DNA of 64,000 nucleotides from Apium graveolens (GCF_009905375.1 NC_133648.1:22809884-22873883); one strand, 5' to 3'. Counted from the first letter of the stretch, positions 11,552 to 23,975 are shown. Made by a program: numbers and translations. Notes: a model not told the origin generated them from the sequence alone.

Positions 11552-11794
11552 TTAGTATAATGTGCTCAACAAAAGATCCTTATTTTTATTCAATTTTTTC
11601 AATATCTTCCTCTGATAAGCGACGTAAACAGGAGATTCGGGAACTTCATCAAGCCAACTCATATGAATAAAGTTGTAGAAAGGGTGCAAGCACTGTATGC
11701 ACGCATGGTTGCTCGAAATTCCTCGACTCTTCCTCTGACATGCGACGTAAGTGGGAGATCTGAGAACTTCAGTCAATTCATTGTCCAACACCAT
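11552..11794 (-). CDS. Overlapping reading frame of the duplicated family (copy C)
   Basis: This 80-aa counterpart of the frame at 2598-2819 has the same two motifs (RSPTYVACQRK and VPESPVYVAYQRK) and the same central ISSNHACIQCLHP. It is open throughout and longer at the C-terminus (KKLNKNKD). Confidence 0.3.
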   Translation of the reverse strand: MVLDNELTEVLRSPTYVACQRKSRGISSNHACIQCLHPFYNFIHMSWLDEVPESPVYVAYQRKILKKLNKNKDLLLSTLY

Positions 11795-12259
11795 CTACAA
11801 CACTCGGGTCCACAACTCCATTAGGAAACATATCCTTGAAGGCCTTCTTAGCCATCTCATTGGCAATCTCCATCTCCTTCTGAATCTTCAAATGACGTTG
11901 ATGTAAATCAACAAATCCAACATCTCTTGAGTACACAACTCCTGAATCAGAGAAGTATCACCATGCATCTCCCAAACAAGCATAGGATTCCTGAGCCACT
12001 CCAGCAGCACAACAACTTGATCCTCCAATACATCGATCAAGTGATTAGGCCAGTCCTGATTGACTTTTTCCACCGCCGTGGGACCAAGCATGCTCCTCTC
12101 CAGCCACAACAGGAACGCAATAACGCTAATTGAATTGAATGAGTTGCGGCCAAGGGTGTTAATCAGAGTAGAAAAAAGCTGGTGGTCAATGGTGTGGAAC
12201 AACTTGTACACGGTACACCTCAGCAGCGCAATAACTTGATCCCCAAGCATATTAACCAA
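11775..12259 (-). pseudogene. Rearranged copy C of the gene family
   Basis: A 123-codon frame begins at 12259 with MVNMLGDQVIALLRC, which resembles the mid-protein LIDMLADQ-VA-LEC segment. It is joined directly to TVYKLFHTID, a segment that should precede it. The normal N-terminus (MASSNN) is gone. The match then follows the family to CTQE, where a phase change produces an early stop at 11888; the true continuation remains in another frame to about 11775. The upstream region jumps straight into sequence equivalent to about 5040 of unit 1, so promoter and gene B were deleted together. Confidence 0.65.
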
Positions 12260-12281
12260 GCATATTAATTTTTTAATTTTT

Positions 12282-13287
12282 TAATATAATTTTTTTTAAT
12301 TTTTTAATATTAAACAAATCGTAATTAAATATATAACATATTAATTTTTTAATTTTATATTAGAATGTCAAGTCTAATTGTTATTAAAAATTTTAAATTT
12401 AATCTTAATCACCTAAATGAAGGATTAAGATTTCATTTATGTTAATTTTAAAGTAATGTAATTTTGAACTTCGCCACGTCCTTGTAATTCGAAGTATTTT
12501 TATTCTATAGTTATATAAATAAATATCTTGTTGTCCTCTAACTGAATTCCAGAAATTTCACAATAATTTACAAGGAGTACTACATATATAAATTTATACT
12601 TCGCTATAGTTATGTGTGATACTGTGAGTAACAAAATAAATGAAAGAAGCATGGAACATAATTTCTCGAAAAAATAAAGTATGAAACATAATAGATAGTT
12701 TGTTGGAGGAGAAGCATCATGGTAACTGTGAGGTGATCTTGTGTTGTAGAATTATATCAGTTTTATTGCAATAAAGTATAGTATGCAAATGTCTACTTTG
12801 TCCAACAGTGATTTTGAAAGTATTCCATAGCTAGTTAATTATGCAATGCAATTGTATTTTGTATAACTGTTAACATATTATTGATGCCAATTTGCTTCAC
12901 ATACATCAAATTAAGATTTCGTTTGAGTATTCTTATAGAGCCAAAAGAATTAGGGATTGGTAATTTTGGGAAAACAATTAGAGTTTTTGTAATTTGGGGC
13001 TGCGCTTGGGAGAACTAATAATCATAAAATTTTGGATCCATTTTTAAGGTGCCTACCTATCCTTATATAGGAATCAAGCCCATGTAGTTCTTATTGGACC
13101 AATACTTCTTTTCTTTATGAACAAGTCAACCGTATATGTAAAATTTCTTCAATTAATATGTTTCCATTGTAATATGTTTCTTGATGTTAAATATTGATGA
13201 TTTGTTGGGACTCTATTAATCTTTTTAATAGTGTCAATACCCGTTCTTGAATCGAGTTTATATTTAGTATCAACAAGTCCCCAGGTG
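12282..13287. other. AT-rich non-coding part of unit 2
   Basis: This aligns with 5040-5596 and 6825-7400 of unit 1 across the empty target site of the solo LTR (12777-12781). No gene is visible. Confidence 0.5.
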
Positions 13288-13441
13288 GGATTTACTTATC
13301 ATGCTAGCTAGGCATTCGAGGGTGCTCATGCATCATGCCCTCTACCTTTTGATTAAGGTTGACAGGATTTACTTATCATGCTAGCTAGGCATTCGAGGGT
13401 GCTCATGCATCATGCCCTCTACCTTTTGATTAAGGTTGACA
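13288..13441. repeat. Perfect 77-bp tandem duplication
   Basis: Copies at 13288-13364 and 13365-13441 appear identical by eye. Unit 1 has a single diverged copy of this segment (about 7370-7475), so the duplication arose after the two units separated and is recent. Confidence 0.85.
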
Positions 13442-13837
13442 TGTACAAGGGTCTTTAACCATATGATTTGTAATTGTTAGATTTTGTGCTCACGAATTAT
13501 TCTCTTAGTTCCTCTAGAATATATTTCCCAGTTACTAAGCAAGATAATCATTTCAAACACGTAAATGTTAGGATATATCTTTTTTGAGATATTTCTACTG
13601 TTAGCTTATCCACAAGTTAACTTCCGTGAGAGGTTTTGTGGTTAAACTCTTGCTTCCAAGCCTCAAGCAATTCGACCTGGGTCCAAATCATACTTGAGTC
13701 TGCTTGCTGGCACAATGTATGTTTCCAAGCATAATGTATTTTGATTTATCAAACATCATACTCAATTCCACTTGCACATGGATGAGGTCATTTATAACCC
13801 ACAAAATTATCCGAGGACTCTACTTACCAATATGTTG

Positions 13838-14045
13838 TTAAGAGTTGTCCCACATCGATTGTGGGAGGGGCACATTACTAGTATATAAGTAGTCAGATAA
13901 ATCCATTAGTACGAGGCCTTTTGGGAGTGACCAAAAAAAAACTGTGCAGACTTGGCCCAAAGCGGGCAGTATAATATATCCATAATATATTGATGGGGAA
14001 TTATCATAGTATATATATATATATATATGTATGTATATATATCTT
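13838..14045 (+). mobile_element. TRIM-like LTR fragment
   Basis: This insert in unit 2 is absent from unit 1. It starts TTGTTAAGAGTTGTCCCACATCG, written here in part only as TGTTAAGAGTTGTCCCAC, a motif common at the start of plant TRIM-type LTRs. It has a TATATAAG box at about 13880 and the usual GGCCTTTTGGG and TTGGCCCAAAGCGG words. The 3' end dissolves into an AT microsatellite, so no terminal CA or target duplication is seen. Confidence 0.45.
14009..14042. repeat. (AT)n microsatellite
   Basis: An uninterrupted AT dinucleotide run is followed by GTATGTATAT. It lies at the end of the TRIM-like fragment. Confidence 0.9.
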
Positions 14046-15487
14046 TTATTCGGACTGTACACTAAATTCGACGGATCACAAGTTAGGATTAAATTTATTA
14101 TTAACCTCATGTTATCGTCAACAAATCACATGTATGCACATTTATAAATATATAGACTTATAAATGACATAAAAATATATATTTCTAATGCATGGCATAA
14201 TACAGAAGTTTAGAACAAATGTAACTTACCTCAAGTCAGGCAAGCAAATTCTGATTTCAAAATTGCATGTTCAGCCAGAGAGTTGTGTTGTAAAATTGGC
14301 ACTTCTTTATGCAGCCAACACTTAATTTTTTAATTTGGCAGTCCTTTTCTCTGCTTTCGATTTTATTGTTGCAGAGTGTTTGTCCTTCAGTTACCGAGTA
14401 CAGAATGAGATTTTGATGTCTAAATTGCATCTTGGTGATTCCTTTTCGATTTACGCATTGCTTGTCAAAATTAGTCTCTAATAACTTGAGCAGCCTTTTT
14501 GCCGACCGATTTGCAGGCTTCATCTCTATATAAAGACAACATGAGGGTGATGATGTGGTTTCGACATGATAGATACCACATCAATCCTTCCAGAAGTTTT
14601 GCAAGTACAGCTTCGGAAGTGCAACAAAGCTCTAGAGTAGCTACAAGCTTGCATACTGAACTATGCAGTGAACATGTGTGGCTCGTTGGCCTACTGATCA
14701 GTAGTTACAATCCTCCCTTGAGTTTGAGTTCAAATATCAGACACCATTGATTTCAAAGAATTGTGCATCATGTACTATGTCTGCCGCAGCTACCACTATA
14801 TATCAATTTTTCACTTGCTGCTTTGCTTTCTCTGTAGCAAGAGTGCTTTGCTTTCCCTTGAGTGAGAGCGTAATTATTTTATTGTGCCCCACATATTTTC
14901 TTTTTTAAACTGTTGCTAGTTGTCTCCTTTTCTTTCCACAACTTCTGCATTTTAACCTAGACAGTTAACTTGATAAGTCTGGTCTAGCATCATCATTACA
15001 ACACCTCCTAGTACTATTCTCGTCAGTTACAGCTTTTTATTTCATAACTTTTTTTTCAGTCAGCTTGTAATGCTTTTTATTCTTACTAAAGATTGTTGCA
15101 TTAAGAACCTTTTATTATTCAGTTTCCCTGCAATTTTTCTTATCCTCCTGCTGCTGGATTTCTTTAGCAAGAATTTTGGCACAGACTTGTTCCTTGTATG
15201 TTTCCATTCACACATTCAGTCCCTGAGCTACCTTCCTTCGATTGCAGATCATGTTTGTTAGGAAGTAGGATATTTGTACTTTTTCCTGTTGCTTTAAGCT
15301 ACCTTCCTTTAATTCTATCTTCCGATAATCATCTCACCAACATTTCTATTTATTGCTTCATCAGGTTGTTCAGTCCTTGCAAGTTTCGTATGCCCCTGCA
15401 AGTTGATTTATAATCTTTTGAAACACATCCAATACTTGTTTCTTGATAATTTTGGAACTTCAAATCTTTGATGTTCACATATTTTTT
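14046..15487. other. Non-coding part of unit 2 right of the TRIM-like fragment
   Basis: This aligns with about 7960-9374 of unit 1. An 83-codon plus-strand frame at 14499 follows a TATATAAAG box but is not preserved in unit 1, so I do not call a gene. Confidence 0.4.
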
Positions 15488-15778
15488 TTAGATTTTGAAG
15501 CCCCTAGATGATGGCACCAGCCACCAAGGATAGACTCTTACAACCATGTTTGGCTTTTCCGGCATCCCCGATTTTGCTGACCCATAGATCTCATATGCTT
15601 CTTTGATTCTTCTAATTTTTTTGAAGTTTCAAATTGTTTACCAAATTTTCATGTATGGACTGCATCCAGTTTCCTTGCAGCTGTCTCTCGTAACATATTC
15701 CAGGTCCAAGTGTCCAACATAAAATGCATATGTTGACGGCTGATAAAAGACACCTCCAGAGACAATGATATCAGTAAT
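15488..15778 (-). pseudogene. Candidate exon remnant of an unrecognised minus-strand gene
   Basis: On the minus strand a pyrimidine-rich tract ending in CAG (15779-15780) precedes an open segment with IVSGGVFYQPSTYAFYVGHL, ending near 15655. After about 40 nt a second conserved segment, EAYEIYGSAK then GMPEKPNMVVRVYPWW, runs to a stop at 15488. The second segment matches 9375-9500. The gap is too short for a normal intron, so this is more likely a decayed or retro-rearranged fragment. I cannot name the protein. Confidence 0.3.
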
Positions 15779-17738
15779 CTGCCCAGAAAAAGAAGTTTAT
15801 CTATCATCAAAACCATCAGTTCTTCATTATTGATCACAAACCTCAAATACAAAATATCTTCAGTTCAAATGTATGCATTGCTTTCTCAGCTTCTTCCTAA
15901 CCAAGTAAAAGAAACAGTGTAGTAAATTTTGAGCATCTATTAGCTCTATGGGCTATACATTTGTAAATTTTTACACTCAGTGAATTACATAGATCTAACA
16001 CGTACTTCATTGAATTACTTAGATCCAACACGAAACTCCAATAATCAATTATCCAATACACTAACGCAAATAGTATTATAACACTCTCTTCCTCAATTAT
16101 CCAATACACTTATGCAAATAGTATTATAACACTCTCTGACTAACTGGCCTTACAAAGCACCCGCTACAAAACAAAAAATCACCACAACACGATAAATGGT
16201 ATATGGGTAAACTAGTACCTAGCAGGAAGAGACAAGCAGTAAACAATTCACACCAACTTGCCTTCTACTTCATGATTAGAATTTGATAATATAAATCGAA
16301 AAGTGTCCCCGCCTGTTACTAATTTAGAGGATTTCCTCCGCCTAACCTAAAAATCAGAAAATAAAGTTTTTCAATTCTGCTGGAGAAAACAAAATAGCAA
16401 TTCCTTAGCCTCCACTGAATAAGTTTATGTCAACATTCATTAGCACTGGAAATCTACTGTTGTTTCTGAAATTCACAATGTAGCTGCCTCCTAAGTGTTT
16501 TCCGAAATTTGAAACATCTAGCCAGATACTTAATTTGGTGATCAGACCCCCCCCCAACTCGTACGCAATTTTTTAAACACTGCAAGTGCGGAACCAGTAA
16601 TTAAATAATTTATATAAACTACGAGCTGAACAAGTCTTCCTAAGACATTATTTTATTAGATAATTCGGATATTTTGCGAGCAGAACAAGCCTTCCTAACG
16701 TTTCATTTTTTTATTGGCAGTCATTTCAAAAGAAGGATCTGAAAATGAAAAACACGCTCCCACTGTACGACACTTCGATCTTTCATTTTGTTGCATCTAC
16801 CTCATCAGAAGTAAACTCCAGTTTGCCAAGGGTCTTATACAGAAAACCCCAAATTGTTTCTTCACAGCTTGAAAAACATTTTTCTTGATGATAAAATGCA
16901 CATAATCATGATTCAGGGTGAGATGAGCGATCACGTAGGTGCCATCACAACTACAGACAATAACATAAGGTTCACAAGGAGTGAAAATTTGCTTCATTCA
17001 TCCAGGCTTGTATGTGTTTCCTAGACTTTGAGAACTAACAAGAACAAATGAAAATACCTCCAATTTAATTTTGATTATACTTTTCTTAGCAATTTATCCT
17101 TTTGGACCGATTGACCAACTCTCACAAAAAATATGATAAATTTTTGGAGATAATGTATGTTTATCTAAGGTAAATTTCATTATAAATTAAAGTTCATCTT
17201 TTTAATGGTATATCACCGAGCACTTAAAACAGTTCACATCAAAATTTGGATAAGTAGGCATATAAATGGCCTGAATATTCTTATGTTCTGACTCTTGACT
17301 TGATATATAATATTTTTTTAAAACAATGTCGTTTTCTAACAGTACATTTTCTTAAAAATTACACTTTGGCTATATTACTCTCATTAGAACCTTTGACATC
17401 AAAATTCTGCAAATTTGGTTCGTTATTAGCCTCAATCTAATGACGAAACATTTTTTAAAGATGAAAAGTTAAGGTATCTAGGGCTAATAATGTCCAAAAT
17501 ATTATTTTTGGAGAAATTTAAGTAACACGAAATGTAATGGGGCATGTAGCAAATTAAGATAGCCACATAAACTATTGAGACACTGGATAACAAGATCAAA
17601 ATATAGGCACTTGAAGTATATGTACACATTATTTATATAGTTATATAATAATACCAATCTTTGCATAAAGAAGTTCAAAGATCTACTTGGATAAAATTCT
17701 GCATAAAAGTGAAGAAATTTAAATTAAATATTTTAAAA
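15779..17738. other. Intergenic stretch right of unit 2
   Basis: The part 15790-16280 is similar to 29020-29470, showing that the duplicated locus once extended further. A 66-codon minus-strand frame at 16797-16997 (MKQIFTPCEPYVIVCSCDGT at its start) looks peptide-like but has no supporting splice sites or second copy. Otherwise nothing is recognised. Confidence 0.4.
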
Positions 17739-17741
17739 AAA

Positions 17742-17771
17742 CTAGTATAGGAGCCCGTGCTAGGTACGGGC
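17742..17771 (-). mobile_element. Helitron-like 3' terminus
   Basis: On the minus strand a 6-bp stem (GCCCGT/ACGGGC, loop of 7) is followed 7 nt later by CTAG and a T, the usual Helitron 3' end. The body would extend toward higher coordinates. No matching 5' TC end could be placed with confidence. Confidence 0.5.
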
Positions 17772-18984
17772 CTCCTTAATAATTCATATATTTATGAATA
17801 TTATGTTCTATTCTTGATTATTGAGAAATTGCATTTCAAAAAAAAAATCACACTATAGTTTAACCCTGTTAACGTAGGCATTATAAGATCAAACTATATT
17901 TGCCTTGAACAGATATAAATAGCCGATCTCTCATGTTTAATTATGACAGAATAGAAAATGAACGAATTTAAAGTGCACCATGACAATATTAATATTTCAT
18001 CGACAAAAGACAACAAACATTACTAACAATGTTTATAACATGAAATAATCTTTACATTTTTTTTGAAGAATATGTAACATAGTAAATTGTTTTTTAGTGT
18101 TCTACATATACACATACACAAAAAGATATCCGAGTAGCAGAGAGACCAAATGCAAAAAAAAATCTATTTTTTGTTACAAAACTTTTCAGATTTTCTAGTT
18201 TGGAAAGATACGTCAAGTTCAATTGCATAATACTTCACCACTATAAAATGTTTGCCTAAAACTACAGTGATAAACAATACTCGTTAAACTCCCATTAAGC
18301 AGTCAAACCAGTGGACATGGATCATCACGCAACAATTATGCACGAGGAATTGCAAATATTTAAAAAAGGTTGGTACAAATTAATCCCCAATTTATGGGTC
18401 ATATAATTCGGTGTAACCAAAAGTAATCAAGTACCCCCATCGTTCCAAAAAAGTTTTTCTTTCACTTTTGGCACAATCCTTAGATTTATGAGAAGGGCTC
18501 CGGTCTAGGGCAAACGATTGTTACTACGCATACAATAGGGTGTTTGGTGTGAATACATGGGAGCCCATTATTTTACGTGCTGCAGAACTCTGCCTTAGGG
18601 TATACGATTTCCCTTGACGATCTCCCTTATGAGAACCCCACTTGTCCACAAATTTTCTCACCATCGAGGTCACCACTACGATGTAAGCAGCAATGTCTCA
18701 GGAAGTTTTCTCACCATCGAGGTATCCATTATGATGTAAAATATTATATTTAATTGAGAATAAGCTATGCTTCAAAAAAAAATCTTGCGAGCAACCGTTT
18801 CATTTATTAAAGACTTGAAAGATGAACAATTACTATAATGTTCAACACTTTATGAAGCTCATATATATCGACCTGCCTCAGGTGTATTATACGTATTTCA
18901 GAATTGTAAAATAACTTACGTACTTATAGCTAGGAAGCAACTTTAAGAGCGATGAGCCTTTTTATTAACCCGTTAGCATACTAG
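17772..18984. other. Stretch with no recognised gene
   Basis: AT-rich sequence that may be the body of the Helitron-like element ending at 17742. It holds a 15-bp direct repeat TCTCACCATCGAGGT at about 18657 and 18709. No coding region is visible. Confidence 0.35.
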
Positions 18985-19215
18985 TAGGGTTGCAAATGAA
19001 CAAAGCTGTTCGTGAACAAAACTGAGGGTCGGCTCGTTTAAGTGAACTCGACTCAGTTCGTTTTCTTAACCGAGCCGGTCTTGAACATGAAAATTAGCTC
19101 GGATAAATAAATCAGCCGAGCCGAACTTTTTGTCTGTTCGACTCGAACTCGGCTCGTTTAGTTCGGACTTATCTCGGACTCGGGAACTCGATAACTCGAC
19201 TCGGCTCGGATAAAA
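18985..19215. mobile_element. hAT-like terminus with GGCTCG subterminal repeats
   Basis: TAGGGTTGCAAATGAAC is followed by about 200 bp of degenerate GGCTCG/CGAGCC and TCGACTCG words, the arrangement seen at plant hAT element ends. The other end was not found. Confidence 0.4.
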
Positions 19216-19469
19216 TTTATATATATTATAAATAATAAATTATTACTAATCACTTAAATGTTTTTATTAGTACATTTTTAATCATTTATTAATAATTTAA
19301 TTATTTTAAAAATTTTATTTATTTTTCTAAATTTAACACTTAGTTTTTCCTAAGTAAACTTCAAATTGTTATCATAATACATTCATCTCCAATTCTTCCT
19401 ATTTTATAAACACCATTAAATAAATTGTAATTTACATAAACCAAATTTAAGTAAAACAGCAAAACATAA
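19216..19469. other. AT-rich spacer before the truncated Copia element
   Basis: No gene or repeat is recognised. Confidence 0.4.
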
Positions 19470-19728
19470 TGTCAAATGCATTAGCTGTCCTTAATCAGAT
19501 TTAGATACATTAGCTGTATTAGTTGTCCATAATCAGATTTAGATATATTAGTTGTATAAATCATTTTAGATAGTTACCTTCCAGAGTTAGAGTATAACAG
19601 CTGTTGTAAAGGTCGAGATCTGCAAATTAGCTGCATTTCAGGAGAGAATTCAGCTTGTACTATTGTTATATAATGAGGACTCTAAAACAATAGGGAGAAC
19701 ACTTTATACCCTACCAATAATCTTGTCA
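19470..19728 (+). mobile_element. 5' LTR of the truncated Copia element
   Basis: The LTR ends in TTGTCA immediately before the primer binding site. A TATATAATGAGG box lies at about 19669. Words such as AATCAGATTTAGATA-ATTAG-TGTA are repeated inside it. The start at TGTCAAATGC is a guess because no 3' LTR exists for comparison. Confidence 0.5.
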
Positions 19729-19741
19729 TGGTATCAGAGCC
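19729..19741 (+). promoter_or_regulatory. Primer binding site for initiator tRNA-Met
   Basis: TGGTATCAGAGCC is complementary to the 3' end of plant initiator tRNA-Met, the usual primer of Copia elements. It directly follows the LTR. Confidence 0.85.
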
Positions 19742-19846
19742 ACAATTCCGATTTGCCCTTATGTTTTCGATTAATTCTTTTACATCGTTCTTGTATCTTG
19801 ATAAAGTTTCTTGTTCCTAGTTATTCTTAATCATTCTCTCAAAATC

Positions 19847-20687
19847 ATGTCTTTAGACAAGTATCACATTCTCTTGGTTCGCCTTAATGGAAAAAAATAT
19901 TCAGCATGGGCGTTTCACTTTCAGATTTTTGTCAAAGGGAAAGATTTATGGGGTTATGTTAGTGGCACCAATCCTGCTCCTGACAAAGAAAAAGACGAGG
20001 TTGGATATACTCAGTGGGAAACTAAAGACGCTCAGATCATGGGTTGGCTGCTAAGATCCGTCGACCCCAATATTATATTGAACTTATGACCTTTCAAGAC
20101 TTCAGCCAAGATGTGGGCTTATCTGAAAAAGATATATAGTCAGCTGACAGCTCGTCACTTTCAGCTAGAACATGACATAGGCAAACTTCAGCAAGATGGC
20201 CTTTCAGTTTCTGACTATTATTCGTCATTCATGAATTTATGGGTTAAATAAACTAATATTGTCTATGCTTCTGTACCTGCTGAAGGTTTCAAGTCGGTTC
20301 AAGATGTACATGAATTTACTAAAAGAGATCAATTTCTTATGAAATTGTGGTCTGAGTTTGAAGCTACTAGGTCAAATCTTAAAAAATCGAGATCCTCTTC
20401 TTTCTCTGGATACATGTCTCAGTGATGTGCTACGGGAGGAACAACGTCTTTTTACTTAAGACACCTTGAAAGAACAACAATCTGAGTTCGTTCATGTGAC
20501 GTATGCAACACAAGGTAAACCAAGAGGTAGGGATATGCGCAATGTTCAATGTTTGTCATGCAAAAGTTTTGGACATTAGGCTTCAAATTGTTTCAAAACG
20601 TTTTGTAATTATTGTAAGAAAAATGGACATATAATCAAGGAATGTCTTATTCGTCCACCGAAGAAATCTGAGACAGCCTACACAGCC
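19847..20687 (+). pseudogene. gag: Copia gag, degenerate
   Basis: It starts MSLDKYHILLVRLNGKKYSA, a typical Copia gag N-terminus (the Trp-containing SAWAFHFQIF segment follows). The first stop is at about 20087; later parts survive in shifted frames. These include two CCHC zinc-knuckle remnants around 20550-20650 (one damaged, one reading CNYCKKNGHIIKEC) that would bind RNA in the capsid. At least three stops or frameshifts make it non-functional. Confidence 0.8.
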
Positions 20688-23362
20688 TTGGTTGGATCAA
20701 GTACCAACGGTACGATGAACACTGGACATACGGCACGTAATGATATTGCTCCTATCCAACATGTGACACCTGAAATGATTCAGCAAATGATCATGTCGGC
20801 ATTTTCGACTTTAGGAATTTCTGGTAAATATTCTCTTAAATCACCTACTTGGTACTTTGATTCTGCAGTTTCTAATCATATGACAAATGATGCTGATTTT
20901 CTTAAAAATATAAGTAAATATTGCAGAAATCTTGAAATTGGTACCGCAGATGGAAGTCATTTACCCATTAGTGATATTTCTTCCTCTCTAACCGATGTCT
21001 TTGTCTCTCCCGCCCTTACCACTAACCTTATTTCTGTCGGTCAATTGGTAGAAAATAATTGCAAAGTGACATTTTCAAGATCTGGTTGTGTTGTGCAGGA
21101 TCAGCAGTCAGGGAGGGTGATCACGAGGGGGCCTAAAGTTGAACGTCTCTTTTCTATCCAATTTCCATCACCATGTCGCTTTTCTCATATTGTTTCTTGT
21201 AATTCTACCCATATTGATTACCATGCATGGCATAAGCGTCAAGGACATCCTAATAATGACATTCTTTGTAGTTTGTTGAAATCTGGTGTACTTGGGAATA
21301 AAAAGTTATCTTCTCTTAGTTCTGTCCAATTTGATTGCAATTCTTGTAAACTTGAAAAAAGCAAAACCTTACCATTTCCCATTCATACATCGAATGTAAC
21401 TCAACCTTTTGATTTAATACACATTGATGTTTGGGATATGTCACCAGTTGTTTCTCATGCTATGTTTAAGTACTTTGTCACATTTATTGACGAATATTGT
21501 CATTTCACATGGATATATTTGCTTCGTTCCAAATCCGAAGTACTCTCGACTTTCAAGATCTTTCATGCATATGTTCAAACTCAATTCGATACAAAAATTA
21601 AAATTCTGCGCTTACATAATGAGGGTGAATATATGTCTCATTTGTTTCAAGAGTATTTACAAGTCAATGGCATAATCTCTCAAAGGCCTTGTCCTTCAAC
21701 ACCCCAACAAAATGGGATAGCTGAAAGATAAAACCGTCATCTTCTCAATGTTCTCCGTACCCTTTTGTTGGAATCATGTGTGCCCTCTAGGTTCTGGTGT
21801 GAAGCTCTCTCCACTGCAGTGTACCTCATAAATAGATTACCCTCACCATCCTTAAATCATGTTTCACCTTACACTCGGTTATTTGGTCGTATTCCAGATT
21901 ATTCAGGTCTTCGTAATTTTGGATGTGTATGTTATGTTCACCTTCCTCCACATGAACGCACAAAACTCACAGCTCAGTCAACAAAATGTGCTTTCTTAGG
22001 ATATCCTCTACACCAGAAAGAATTTTTCTGTTATTATCCTAATTTACGACATACTCGGATTTTAAGAAATGTAATTTTCTTGGAAAATCAACCTTTTTTT
22101 CTACCTACAATGATCCTCCTTCCCCTTTATGTTCAGCTATACCTTTATATACTAACTCTTCTGCAGATCCTTCATCCACTCCAATGTCATTCAAATCTGA
22201 ATATCTACTACTTTTGGTGTATCAACGACGCACTAAAGTCATACCAAACCAGAATACAATACCAGAAACTCCATCTAATCCAATTCAAGCCACTGCACCT
22301 CAAATTGATTCTTTTGCTGCTGATCCTGCCACTCGTAGACATAGCACTCGAGTGAGCCGGCCTCTAGATAAGTATGGTTTTACTAATCCTGTATCATTGA
22401 CAACTACTGTATCAACCATTCCTATTCCTACATCATATAAACAGGCAATGAAGCATGAGTGTTGGAGGGAAGCTATTGAAACTGAGCTTCTTGCAAACAT
22501 GGGATGTTGTAGTGCGTCCCCAATCCGTGAAACCTCTGGGCAGCAAGTTTGTGTTCTCTGTAAAACTACATCCAGATGGTTCCGTTGAGCGGTATAAGGC
22601 TCGACTAGTAGTTCTTGGAAATAGACAAGAGTACGACATAGATTACGAAGAGACATTTGCACCGGTAGCTAAAATGACCAGCGCGCGAACTATACTAGCC
22701 CTTGTTGCAACTCAATCATGGAAATTGTCTCAAATGGATGTAAAGAACACTTTCTTGCACGGTGAACTTAAGGAAGAAGTTTATATAACACTTCCCAATT
22801 GTATGCCTATTTCAGCTAATCATGTTTGCAAACTGAAGCGCTCTTTATATGGTTTAAAGCAGGCACCTAAAATCTGGTTTGAAAAGTTCAAATCCACTCT
22901 ACTTGGTTTTTCATATAAGCAAAGTAAATATGACTCCTCTCTTATTCTGAAAAAGACAAGTACAGGTATAGTTATGCTTTTTGTCTACGTGAATGATATC
23001 CTTGTCACTGGTTCTGATCTCCTTGCCATTGATCGTCTTAAGAATCAGTTACGTTCTACTTTCCAAATGAAAGATCTTGGTAAACTTTATTACTTCCTGG
23101 AATTAGAGGTACATTATCTACCACATGGTATCTTCTTGAATCAACACAGGTATATTCAAGATTTGGTTGAATTAGCCGGACTCAAGGGCGCTAATTCTGT
23201 TGAAACCCCAATGGAGATTAATGTCAAATACAGCAGAGAAGAAGGAGAGCTACTTTCTGATCTTACTTTATATCGGAAGCTAGTTGGTAACCTTATATAT
23301 CTTACTATTACTCGACCGAATATCTCTTATGTTGTGCATATAGTAAGTAAATTCATGCAATG
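20688..23362 (+). pseudogene. pol: Copia pol, broken and 3'-truncated
   Basis: Domain order is protease, integrase, reverse transcriptase. The protease site reads FDSAVSNHMT where DSG is expected. Integrase has its HHCC finger (HKRQGHPN ... CNSCKLEKS), a first Asp in HIDVWD, and a changed second site (LHNEGEY). An in-frame TAA at 21729 interrupts GIAER-NRHLL, and a frameshift follows near 22500. Reverse transcriptase runs from about 22500 with SLYGLKQAP; its catalytic box reads YVNDI instead of YVDDI. The sequence breaks off after VSKFMQ at about 23362, before RNase H, and joins sequence of duplication unit 3. No 3' LTR is present. The element is dead by truncation, by stops and by catalytic changes. 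Confidence 0.9.
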
Positions 23363-23687
23363 TCTTTGCGACGAGAAACATAAGACAAAGGCAGACAAAG
23401 AGAAGCAATTTTGAGCTAATATCACCGGTATTTCTGGAAATTAAGAAAAATTTAGAGATAAGGCCAAATTTTGATATATGTCATTAACTGGTTTGGAAGC
23501 ATATACAGACTAAATTTGAACTACAGAGTAAAGACATTTAAACCTATAGTGAGATTGAGCATGAGATTTGAATTAGTCATGTTAAGGGTCTTTCTTGAAA
23601 AAACACTGAGGGTTTCATCTTTGTAAAAATCGAAAAACTAAGAACTTGAAGAAAAAATAAGGATGGAACCTATATGATTTCTACATT

Positions 23688-23975
23688 CTATAGATGAAGA
23701 TAACCTTTATATAAGTATAATGTGCTCAATTCATTATTTTTATTAAATTTTTTCTTTATCTTCCTCCGATATGCGACATAAACAGGATATTCGGGAACTT
23801 CATAAAGCCAGTTCATAAAAATAAAGTTGTAGAGAAGGTGCACGCACTGTAGGCACGCATGGTTGCTCGAAATTCCTCGATTCGTCCTCTGATAAGAGAC
23901 GTAAATAGGAGATATGGGAACTGAAGTAAATTCATTGTCCAACACCAACTTGAACACTCGGGGCCACAACTCCAT
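23688..23975 (-). CDS. Overlapping reading frame of the duplicated family (copy D)
   Basis: A 95-aa counterpart of 2598-2819, starting MELWPRVFKLVLDNEFTSVP and carrying both motifs (ISPIYVSYQRT and VPEYPVYVAYRRK). It is open although the upstream family copy is broken. Confidence 0.3.
   Translation of the reverse strand: MELWPRVFKLVLDNEFTSVPISPIYVSYQRTNRGISSNHACLQCVHLLYNFIFMNWLYEVPEYPVYVAYRRKIKKKFNKNNELSTLYLYKGYLHL

Larger units (their letters stand above)
9763..15610. repeat. Segmental duplication unit 2
   Basis: A tandem partner of unit 1. It lacks the region corresponding to gene B and its upstream modules (about 3430-5000) and lacks the solo LTR. It carries its own additions: a 77-bp tandem duplication (13288-13441) and a TRIM-like LTR fragment (13838-14045). 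The stretch 9763-11550 is non-coding; a 101-codon plus-strand frame at 10996-11301 is interrupted in unit 1 and is probably chance. Confidence 0.85.

Noticed and set aside
787..15610. Unit 1/unit 2 similarity as an assembly artefact
   Set aside because: The units differ by many scattered substitutions and several independent insertions and deletions, which a duplicated assembly would not show.
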